Assembly (NCBI GenBank): GCA_021731205.1
Contig: JAKFXV010000024.1
Span: 1 to 21,519 of the forward strand
Source of the DNA: Nocardioides sp.
Lineage (GTDB): Bacteria > Actinomycetota > Actinomycetes > Propionibacteriales > Nocardioidaceae
DNA: 21,519 nucleotides
Direction: 5' to 3'
This document shows positions 1 to 6,311 of the stretch, one piece after another (the first letter of the stretch is position 1; every line of letters begins with the position of its first letter). The notes beneath the pieces are model-generated. The model ran no database searches and was not told the origin of the DNA. It saw only the letters and a list, made by a program, of their open reading frames with translations. Position numbers and translations under genes: made by a program.

Positions 1-2171
1 GGAGTGGGTGTCGGGGTCGGCTCCGGCTCCACCGTCGGCGTCTTCTCGGGCTTGGGTGTCCGTGTCGGCTTCGGGGGAGCGGGTGCGTGGCCGGTCGACG
101 GCGCCTCGCCGTCGACGTTCGCCGGCGGCGGGAAGTTCTCGATCTCGAGGCCCTCCATCAGCCGACCCATGACATCGGTCCAGGTGCGCGCGGGATACGA
201 CCCTCCGAAGTACTCCGGCAGGTAGCCCTCGAGCTGTTCTCGGCCCTTGCCGCGGACGTACATCACCGCGGTCGCCAGCTGCGGGGTGTATCCGACGAAC
301 CACGACGAGGACACCTCGCCGAGAGCGTTGGTGGCGGTGCCCGTCTTGCCGGCTGCGGGACGGCCCAGCGCTCGAGCTGCGCTCCCGGAACCGTTGCGAA
401 CCACCTGCTGCAAGGCGTACGACACGTCGGCAGCGATGTCGGGGTCCAGCGCGGTCGTGGTGGAGACCTTGTGTCGGTAGGACTCCTCGCCCGATCGTTC
501 GGTGACCCGTTCGATCACGTGCACCTGCGCCGCCTCGCCCTGGTTGGCGATCGTGGCGTAGGCGTTGGCCATGTTGATCGGGCTGACCTGCGCAGATCCA
601 AGCGCCACACCCGTGACCGCCTGCAGATCGATGGAGGCTCTTGGAATCCCGAACTTCCCCGGCTCGTTGCCGGGAATGCCCATGGCCGCGGCGGTGTCGA
701 TGATCTTCTCCGGGCCGAACTCCATGCCGAGGGTCATGTCGACGAAGGCGGTGTTCACGGAGTTCTCGGTGGCCTGGACCATCGAGATCCGGCGGCCGTA
801 GGACCGGTTGCCCTGGTTCTCGACGTCGGTGCCGTCGGCGAGTTGGTACGGCGAGTTCCCGTCGAAGGTGTCCTTGAGCGAGAAGCCTTCGGTGATCGCC
901 GTCGCGATCGCGAAGGCCTTGAACGTCGACCCGGCCATGCCGCCGGCAGAAGCCCAGTTGATCTCTGACTTCAAGAAGTCGTGGCCGCCGTAGAACCCGC
1001 GCAACGCCCCGGTGCCCGGCTCGACGCTGGCCACGGCGATGTGCAGGTTCTTGCCGAATCCTTCCGGTCGTTGAGCGGCTACACCGTCGGCGGCCGCGGC
1101 CATCGCCTCCGGGGTGAACGTGGTCGTGATCCGCAGCCCGCCGCCGTCGATCTTGTCCTCGGGGTAGCCGAGTTGGATCAGCTCGTTGCGAACCAGGCGC
1201 AGCATGTGGCCCTTCTGGCCGCCGTACTGACTCTCAGACCGGATCCGCGGGAACTTCGGCAGTTTGGTCTTGGCGATCTCGGCGTCGATCTCGCTCAAGG
1301 TCTCCATCTCGACCATGCCGTCCAGGACGAAGTCGAAACGGGCCTTCAAGGCAGCCTCGTTCTCAGGTCCGTTCGCCGGGTCGAACCGCGTCGGGTTGTT
1401 GATGATGCTTGCGAGCACCGCGCTTTGCCGGAGGTTGAGCCGCCGCGCCGGCTTGTCGAAGAACGTCTGTGCCGCGGCCTCGATGCCATAGGCGCCGCGA
1501 CCGAAGTAGATCGTGTTGAGGTAGCCCTCGAGGATCTGCTCCTTGGACCGCTGCCGTTGCAGTTTCAGTGAGAGCAGGGCTTCCTTGGCCTTGCGCTGCA
1601 AGGTGCGCTCTTGGGTGAGGTAGAGGATCTTGACGTACTGCTGGGTGATCGTCGACGCGCCCTGGACCGGACCTCCCTGCGCATTGCGGAAAGCCGCACG
1701 CAGAATGCCCTTCGGGTCGATGCCGCGATCGGTCCAGAAGCTCCGGTTCTCGGCTGCGACCACGGCGTCCTTGATCTCCTGGGGCATCTCCGCGAGCGGA
1801 ATGGACTCGCGGTTCTGCTTGGCGAACATCCCGAGCTCGGTCTTGCCGTCGGCGTAGTAGATCTTGGTCGTCTGGGTCTCGAAGTCCTTGTTGGGATCGG
1901 GGATCTCCGTGCGGTTGTAGGCGACGGCGAACGCACCGATGCCGGTGAGCACTCCGACCAGGCCGAGGATCAGACTCCACACGAGCAGTCGCTTGAGAAT
2001 CCGCCGCCCGCCACCATTGCCACGGCCGCTGGCGCGGCCACCGGCGGTCCTGACCGACCGCCTCGAGGCGGTGGAGGAAGCCCGCTTCGGGCGTCGCCCC
2101 GAACTGCGACCCGATCTGGGGGAGGACTTCTGCGGCCCCCTTCGGGAGGGACGCTGTGGTGGCCGGCTCAT
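1..2171 (-). CDS. ponA: Class A (bifunctional) penicillin-binding protein, C-terminus cut by window edge
   Basis: Polymerises lipid II into glycan strands (glycosyltransferase family 51) and cross-links the peptides (transpeptidase), anchored in the membrane with its catalytic domains outside. The frame is open from ATG at 2171 to the left edge, 723 residues without a stop. A basic Arg/Ser-rich cytoplasmic tail (1-60) precedes one membrane segment (about 60-84). GT51 motifs are ENRSFWTDRG (141-150, catalytic Glu141), GASTITQQ (171-178) and the RKAKEALL region (193-200). Transpeptidase motifs are STFK (about 415), SVN (about 471) and KTG (about 607). A Pro/Thr-rich tail runs out of the window. 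In the first GT motif the usual Asp and His of EDxxFxxHxG are Asn and Asp. Divergent from padR. The start codon is 7 nt after TACCCT with no Shine-Dalgarno sequence. Probably PonA1-like; the paralogue is not certain. Confidence 0.95.
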   Translation of the reverse strand, partial: MSRPPQRPSRRGPQKSSPRSGRSSGRRPKRASSTASRRSVRTAGGRASGRGNGGGRRILKRLLVWSLILGLVGVLTGIGAFAVAYNRTEIPDPNKDFETQTTKIYYADGKTELGMFAKQNRESIPLAEMPQEIKDAVVAAENRSFWTDRGIDPKGILRAAFRNAQGGPVQGASTITQQYVKILYLTQERTLQRKAKEALLSLKLQRQRSKEQILEGYLNTIYFGRGAYGIEAAAQTFFDKPARRLNLRQSAVLASIINNPTRFDPANGPENEAALKARFDFVLDGMVEMETLSEIDAEIAKTKLPKFPRIRSESQYGGQKGHMLRLVRNELIQLGYPEDKIDGGGLRITTTFTPEAMAAAADGVAAQRPEGFGKNLHIAVASVEPGTGALRGFYGGHDFLKSEINWASAGGMAGSTFKAFAIATAITEGFSLKDTFDGNSPYQLADGTDVENQGNRSYGRRISMVQATENSVNTAFVDMTLGMEFGPEKIIDTAAAMGIPGNEPGKFGIPRASIDLQAVTGVALGSAQVSPINMANAYATIANQGEAAQVHVIERVTERSGEESYRHKVSTTTALDPDIAADVSYALQQVVRNGSGSAARALGRPAAGKTGTATNALGEVSSSWFVGYTPQLATAVMYVRGKGREQLEGYLPEYFGGSYPARTWTDVMGRLMEGLEIENFPPPANVDGEAPSTGHAPAPPKPTRTPKPEKTPTVEPEPTPTPT

Positions 2172-2208
2172 CAGGTCGAGGGTACGGGCAGCGCCAGCGC
2201 CGACCCAA
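2169..2208 (-). promoter_or_regulatory. Candidate promoter of the penicillin-binding protein, leaderless start
   Basis: On the minus strand TACCCT (2184-2179) lies 7 nt before the ATG at 2171, with TTGGGT (2208-2203) 18 nt upstream. No Shine-Dalgarno sequence precedes the ATG. This geometry fits a leaderless actinobacterial mRNA. The -35 match is weak. Confidence 0.4.
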
Positions 2209-2243
2209 CTCACCTCGCGGTGACGCAGCCCACGTTGTCGGCC

Positions 2244-2281
2244 TTGGCAATCCGGGCAGATATATCGCTACGATAGATCGC
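2244..2281 (+). promoter_or_regulatory. padR promoter overlapped by a near-perfect inverted repeat (candidate PadR operator)
   Basis: The inverted repeat gatatatcg-cta-cgatagatc (2259-2279) matches in 8 of 9 arm positions. The likely -10 hexamer TACGAT (2269-2274) lies inside it and ends 7 nt before the padR ATG. A TTGGCA at 2244-2249 is a possible -35, though the 19-nt spacer is long. PadR proteins usually bind AT-rich dyads at their own promoters, so autoregulation is the natural reading. It is inferred from position and symmetry only. Confidence 0.55.
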
Positions 2282-2830
2282 ATGGCACAGCGCGGCGACA
2301 CCATCGAGCTCGCGATCCTCGGATTGCTGCACGAGTCGCCGATGCATGGTTACGAGTTGCGCAAGCGGCTCAACCTGATGCTGGGGTGGGGCAGGATCTT
2401 GTCGTACGGCTCGCTCTACCCGGCGTTGAAGAAGATGCTGCGCCAGTCGTGGATCGAAGAGACAATCCCCGACGTTCCGGCCGTGACGCTGCGCCCGCGC
2501 ATCGTCTACCAGTTGACTCCCGCAGGTCACGCGGAGTTCGAGCGCCTGATGGGCGAGGTAGGCCCGGCGACCTGGGAGGACGACAACTTCGGCATCCGCT
2601 TCGCCTTCTTCAGCCGCACCGAGGCGGAGACCAGGCTTCGGGTGCTGGAGGGTCGCCGCACCCGACTCCAAGAACGGCTCGACCGGGTCCAGCAGCAGTT
2701 GGCCATGACCCAGGCCGAGATGGATCAGTACGCCGCCGAGCTCTCGCGACACGGAGTCGAATCCGTGGAGCGCGAGGTGCGGTGGCTCAGCGACCTGATC
2801 AACGCCGAACGCAAGGACGGCGCCCCCTAG
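2282..2830 (+). CDS. PadR-family transcriptional regulator
   Basis: A 182-residue repressor-type protein. The N-terminal winged helix (about 1-85) has the family pattern ELAILGLLHESPMHGYEL followed by a YGSLYPALKKM recognition-helix region. The C-terminal part (about 115-175) is heptad-rich and charged, as in the dimerising coiled coil of PadR proteins. The ATG at 2282 was chosen because it starts directly before this conserved domain, although the frame stays open further upstream. A TANNNT hexamer lies 7 nt before it, suggesting a leaderless start. It precedes the inositol-phosphate synthase gene by 30 bp and is probably cotranscribed with it. The same pairing occurs in M. tuberculosis as Rv0047c and ino1 (from memory). 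It may control its own operon and perhaps the divergent penicillin-binding protein; its ligand is unknown. Confidence 0.93.
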   Translation: MAQRGDTIELAILGLLHESPMHGYELRKRLNLMLGWGRILSYGSLYPALKKMLRQSWIEETIPDVPAVTLRPRIVYQLTPAGHAEFERLMGEVGPATWEDDNFGIRFAFFSRTEAETRLRVLEGRRTRLQERLDRVQQQLAMTQAEMDQYAAELSRHGVESVEREVRWLSDLINAERKDGAP

Positions 2831-2860
2831 ATGTCACTACCAAGTCATAAGGAGAGCCCC

Positions 2861-3934
2861 ATGGGTTCCATCCGCGTAGCAATCGTCGGAGTCGGCAACT
2901 GCGCAACGTCGCTGATCCAAGGCGTCGAGTACTACAAGGACGCGGACCCCGCGGGCACGGTGCCGGGTCTGATGCACGTGATGTTCGGGGAGTACCACGT
3001 CCGTGACATCGAGTTCGTCGCTGCGTTCGACGTCGACGCGAAGAAGGTCGGCTTCGACCTCTCGGAGGCGACCCAGGCCTCGGAGAACAACACCATCAAG
3101 ATCTGCGACGTGCCGCCCACCGGGGTGATCGTGCAGCGCGGCCCGACCTACGACGGACTGGGCAAGTACTACCTCGAGACGATCGAGCAGTCCGACGCCG
3201 AGCCGGTCGACGTGGTCGCCGCCCTGCGCGAGGCCAAGGCCGACGTACTCGTGTCCTACCTGCCGGTCGGGTCCGAACAGGCCGACAAGTTCTATGCCCA
3301 GTGCGCCATCGACGCCGGCGTGGCCTTCGTCAACGCCCTGCCGGTCTTCATCGCCTCGGACCCGGAGTGGGCCGCGAAGTTCGAGGCGGCCGGCGTCCCG
3401 ATCATCGGTGACGACATCAAGTCCCAGGTGGGTGCCACGATCACCCACCGGGTGCTGGCCAAGCTGTTCGAGGACCGCGGCGTCGTGCTCGATCGCACCT
3501 ACCAGCTCAATGTCGGCGGCAACATGGACTTCAAGAACATGTTGGAACGCGACCGGCTGGAGTCGAAGAAGATCTCCAAGACCCAGGCCGTCACGTCCAA
3601 CCTCAACCACGACCTCGGCGCCCGCAACGTCCACATCGGGCCCTCGGACTACGTCCAGTGGCTCGACGACCGCAAGTGGGCCTACGTCCGGCTCGAGGGT
3701 CGCGCGTTCGGTGACGTCCCGCTCAACATGGAGTACAAGCTCGAGGTCTGGGACTCACCCAACTCGGCGGGCATCATCATCGATGCCCTGCGCGCGGCCA
3801 AGATCGCCAAGGATCGAGGGATCGGTGGCCCGATCATCTCGGCGTCGTCGTACCTCATGAAGTCTCCGCCGGTGCAGCTCCCCGACGACGAGGGCCGCCG
3901 CCGGGTCGAGGCCTTCATCCGCGGCGAGGAATAG
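2861..3934 (+). CDS. ino1: Inositol-3-phosphate synthase (myo-inositol-1-phosphate synthase)
   Basis: Converts glucose 6-phosphate to 1L-myo-inositol 1-phosphate with NAD as an internally recycled cofactor. In actinobacteria this is the first step toward phosphatidylinositol, its mannosides and the thiol mycothiol. The 357-residue length fits the actinobacterial form. It opens with an NAD-binding glycine motif, GVGNCATSL (10-18). Further family segments are [17 protein letters not shown], the [15 protein letters not shown] region, LNVGGNMDF and SNLNHD, which belong to the active-site core. The start at 2861 is set by AAGGAG (2849-2854) with a 6-nt spacer. An upstream ATG at 2831 directly after the padR stop lacks such a site. 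Convergent with the AIM24 gene. Confidence 0.96.
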   Translation: MGSIRVAIVGVGNCATSLIQGVEYYKDADPAGTVPGLMHVMFGEYHVRDIEFVAAFDVDAKKVGFDLSEATQASENNTIKICDVPPTGVIVQRGPTYDGLGKYYLETIEQSDAEPVDVVAALREAKADVLVSYLPVGSEQADKFYAQCAIDAGVAFVNALPVFIASDPEWAAKFEAAGVPIIGDDIKSQVGATITHRVLAKLFEDRGVVLDRTYQLNVGGNMDFKNMLERDRLESKKISKTQAVTSNLNHDLGARNVHIGPSDYVQWLDDRKWAYVRLEGRAFGDVPLNMEYKLEVWDSPNSAGIIIDALRAAKIAKDRGIGGPIISASSYLMKSPPVQLPDDEGRRRVEAFIRGEE

Positions 3935-3960
3935 CCACTACCACCAACCCACTTCCCCGC

Positions 3961-4020
3961 CGAGGCGTCACCAACACGCGTCGAGGCGTCACCAACACGG
4001 GCCGAGGCGTCACCAACACG
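3961..4020. repeat. Three tandem copies of a 21-bp unit
   Basis: The 18-bp block cgaggcgtcaccaacacg occurs without change at 3961-3978, 3982-3999 and 4003-4020, separated by the variable triplets cgt and ggc. The array fills most of the 91-bp gap between the convergent stops of ino1 (3934) and the AIM24 gene (4026). It could serve as a termination or protein-binding region or be a small minisatellite. No hairpin is evident within a unit. Confidence 0.9.
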
Positions 4021-4025
4021 CCGAC

Positions 4026-4727
4026 TCAGCTCAGCAGGGCACCCAGCATGCCGCCGCCACCACCCGAGTCGCCCGTCTCCTGCCACTCCGCCGCTTGTAC
4101 GACGACGAAGCCCGGGCCGTGGAAGGAGTACTGGAACGCTTCACCGGAGCCACCTCTCAGCATCGACGACATGTTCATGCTCGAGACCACCTGCGGGGTC
4201 AGGTTGGCCGACCACGCAACGGCCGCCTGCACGTCGACGAACGTCGGCTGTTGGGAGCAGTCCAAGACGACCGGCTTGCCAACAGCACACAGGGCCGCGG
4301 TGCCCGATCCGCTCACCGTGGTGTTGAACAGCCCACCGGCCATCATGCCGGCGCCCTTGACCCGGTTGATGTCCCAGCTGAGGGAGGCGTCGAAGGCCAA
4401 CAGGTTCCGGCCGTTGACGCTGATGCCATCACCGGTCAGCTCCATCAGGTAGACGTACCCCGCTCCGTTGGCGAAGAAGACCTCCCCCTGCCCGGAGACC
4501 CGCATCAGCGGCATGTCCTCGGCCGTGGCGATCTTCTTCACGAGCTTGCCGAAGCCGCCGGCCTTCTCGTGATGGAACTGGATCTGCCCTTGGTACGCCA
4601 CCATCGCACCCTTGATGGCCAGCACGTCGGGTCCGAAGCTGACCCGCAGCATTTGGGAGTTCTGGAGGGCGAACCGGGACGATCCGCTCACTTCCAGGTT
4701 GGACTGGTCGAAGAGTTCGCTCTGCAT
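4026..4727 (-). CDS. AIM24-family protein (unknown function)
   Basis: A 233-residue protein with the features of the AIM24/TIGR00266-like family: a beta-rich fold with repeated short Gly-containing strands. Segments such as GQGEVFFANGAGYVYLMEL, ISVNGRNLLAFDASLSWDI and VQAAVAWSANL match the family pattern. The C-terminus ends in a Gly-rich run (GDSGGGGGMLGALLS). No signal peptide or membrane segment is visible, so it is probably cytoplasmic. Bacterial members have no settled biochemical role; mitochondrial AIM24 is linked to inner-membrane organisation. The ATG at 4727 is 6 nt after TACAGT with no Shine-Dalgarno sequence, which suggests a leaderless mRNA. It lies downstream of pcnA in the same direction but has its own promoter candidate. 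Confidence 0.85.
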   Translation of the reverse strand: MQSELFDQSNLEVSGSSRFALQNSQMLRVSFGPDVLAIKGAMVAYQGQIQFHHEKAGGFGKLVKKIATAEDMPLMRVSGQGEVFFANGAGYVYLMELTGDGISVNGRNLLAFDASLSWDINRVKGAGMMAGGLFNTTVSGSGTAALCAVGKPVVLDCSQQPTFVDVQAAVAWSANLTPQVVSSMNMSSMLRGGSGEAFQYSFHGPGFVVVQAAEWQETGDSGGGGGMLGALLS

Positions 4728-4739
4728 GGGTCGACTGTA
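4725..4739 (-). promoter_or_regulatory. Candidate -10 element and leaderless start of the AIM24 gene
   Basis: TACAGT on the minus strand (4739-4734) is followed by 6 nt and the ATG at 4727. The same hexamer and spacing occur before pcnA. No convincing -35 is seen. Confidence 0.4.
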
Positions 4740-4741
4740 GG

Positions 4742-4816
4742 GCCGGGTCAGCGCAATCTGACGTGAAATCGCGCCGGGTCACCGCGATCCGGTGTGATTT
4801 CGCGCCGGGTCAGCGG
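4742..4816. repeat. Imperfect 31-bp tandem repeat, 2.4 copies
   Basis: Copies at 4742-4772 and 4773-4803 match at 24 of 31 positions. A third partial copy beginning gccgggtcagcgg (4804-4816) runs into the last codons of pcnA. The second copy holds a 5-bp hairpin (CACCG 4780-4784 and CGGTG 4790-4794). The array fills the gap between pcnA and the AIM24 gene. It may have arisen by duplication of the pcnA 3' end, or may act as a weak terminator. Confidence 0.75.
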
Positions 4817-6270
4817 TCGGTCCACCACGCCAGCAACGCCTCGGTCGCGTCCTCCACCGACATCGGGCCGCGCTCGATCCGCAGCTCCAGCAGGTGGTGG
4901 TACGCCGCGCCGACCTCGCGCCCCGGCCCGACCCCCAGCACCTCCATGATCTGGTTGCCGTCGAGAGCCGGCCGGATCGCAGCCAGCTCCTCCTCGGCCG
5001 ACAGCCGCGCGATCCGCTCTTCCAGCTCGTCATAGGTACGACGCAACCGCGCCGCTTTACGGGCGTTGCGGGTCGTGCAGTCGGCGCGAGTAAGGATGTG
5101 CAGGCGTTCGAGCTCTGCCCCGGCGTCGCGGACATAACGGCGCACCGCGGAATCGGTCCACTCACCCGAGCCGTAGCCGTGGAACCGCAGATGCAACTCC
5201 ACCAGTCGCGCCACCTGATCGATCTGATCACCGGGGAACCGCAGCGCCTGCATTCGCTTGCGGGTGAGCTTGGCCCCGACGACGTCGTGGTGGTGGAAGG
5301 TGACGGTGCCGTCCCCGACGAACCGCCTCGTCTTCGGCTTCCCGACGTCGTGCATCAACGCAGCCAGCCGCGCGACCAGATCCGGCCCGCCACCGGCCAG
5401 CCTCGACTCCAGCGCGATCGTCTGCTCCAGCACCGTCAGGGTGTGTTCGTAGACGTCCTTGTGCCGGTGGTGCTCGTCGCGCTCCAGGGCCAGCGCCGGC
5501 AGCTCCGGGAGTACGACGTCGGCGAGCCCGGTGTCGACCAACAGCCGCAGCCCGCGGCGAGGATCCGGAGCGCACACGGTCTTGACCAGCTCGTCGCGGA
5601 CCCGCTCGGCGGAGATGATCCGGATCCGCTCGGCCATCGAGGTCATCGCGGCCACGACGTCCGGATCGACCGCGAAGCCCAGCTGCGCCGAGAACCGCGC
5701 CGCCCGCATCATCCGCAGCGGGTCGTCGGAGAAGGAGTCCTCCGGAGTTCCCGGTGTGCGCAACACCCCGAGGGCCAGATCGCCCAAACCCCCGAACGGG
5801 TCGTGGAACGCCTTGTCCGCCACCGTGATCGCCATGGCGTTGACCGTGAAGTCGCGCCGGCCCAGGTCACCGTCGAGGGAGGCTCCGAACTCGACGACCG
5901 GATTGCGGGAGTCAGGGTCGTAGCTCTCCGAGCGGTACGTCGTGATCTCGACCTGCCAGGGTCCCTTGCGGGCGCCGATGGTGCCGAATGCTCGACCCAT
6001 GTCCCAGGTGGCATCCGCCCATCCGACCAGGATCCGCTCGGTGACCTCCGGCGCCGCCGAGGTGGTGAAGTCCAGATCGTTGTGGAAGCGCCCCAGCAGC
6101 GCGTCGCGGACCGGACCGCCGACCAACGCCAACTCCGCCCCGGCCGCATCGAAACGCTCGGCGAGCGCGTCCAGCAACGGCGACATCTCTTCGAGCGCTG
6201 CCAGCATGCGCCGCTCCGCCTCGGCCATATTGACGCCGGGGCTGATGTCGGGAGGCTCCACGTCAGGCAC
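4810..6270 (-). CDS. pcnA: CCA tRNA nucleotidyltransferase (class II, with HD domain)
   Basis: Adds or repairs the 3' CCA end of tRNAs using CTP and ATP. The 486-residue protein has the class II nucleotidyltransferase signature GGPVRD (51-56), then DLDFTT, whose Asp65 and Asp67 bind metal. A tRNA-nucleotidyltransferase core with RRDFTVNAMA and DDPLRMMRAARF follows. An HD phosphohydrolase domain with LMHDVGKPKTR (about residue 306) is C-terminal. The GTG at 6270 was chosen because TACAGT lies 6 nt upstream, a leaderless arrangement also seen at the AIM24 gene. ATG at 6228 would remove 14 residues and has no better ribosome site. It is divergent from the DUF6049-like gene with only 38 bp between. 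In M. tuberculosis a mutT gene lies in this gap (from memory); none is present here. Confidence 0.95.
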   Translation of the reverse strand: MPDVEPPDISPGVNMAEAERRMLAALEEMSPLLDALAERFDAAGAELALVGGPVRDALLGRFHNDLDFTTSAAPEVTERILVGWADATWDMGRAFGTIGARKGPWQVEITTYRSESYDPDSRNPVVEFGASLDGDLGRRDFTVNAMAITVADKAFHDPFGGLGDLALGVLRTPGTPEDSFSDDPLRMMRAARFSAQLGFAVDPDVVAAMTSMAERIRIISAERVRDELVKTVCAPDPRRGLRLLVDTGLADVVLPELPALALERDEHHRHKDVYEHTLTVLEQTIALESRLAGGGPDLVARLAALMHDVGKPKTRRFVGDGTVTFHHHDVVGAKLTRKRMQALRFPGDQIDQVARLVELHLRFHGYGSGEWTDSAVRRYVRDAGAELERLHILTRADCTTRNARKAARLRRTYDELEERIARLSAEEELAAIRPALDGNQIMEVLGVGPGREVGAAYHHLLELRIERGPMSVEDATEALLAWWTDR

Positions 6271-6311
6271 ACCGTGACTGTAGTGTCACCGCCGCTAGGC
6301 TCGGCGCCGTG
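6268..6311. promoter_or_regulatory. 38-bp divergent promoter region between pcnA and the DUF6049-like gene
   Basis: On the minus strand TACAGT (6282-6277) lies 6 nt before the pcnA GTG. On the plus strand GTGACT (6274-6279), a 16-nt spacer, TAGGCT (6296-6301) and 7 nt lead to the GTG at 6309. Neither start has a Shine-Dalgarno sequence. An inverted repeat GTGAC-tgtagt-GTCAC (6274-6289) covers the pcnA -10 and the plus-strand -35 candidate, so one regulator could affect both directions. Confidence 0.45.

Noticed and set aside
2831..2860. ATG at 2831 as start of inositol-phosphate synthase
   Set aside because: The AAGGAG at 2849-2854 points to the ATG at 2861, where family similarity begins.
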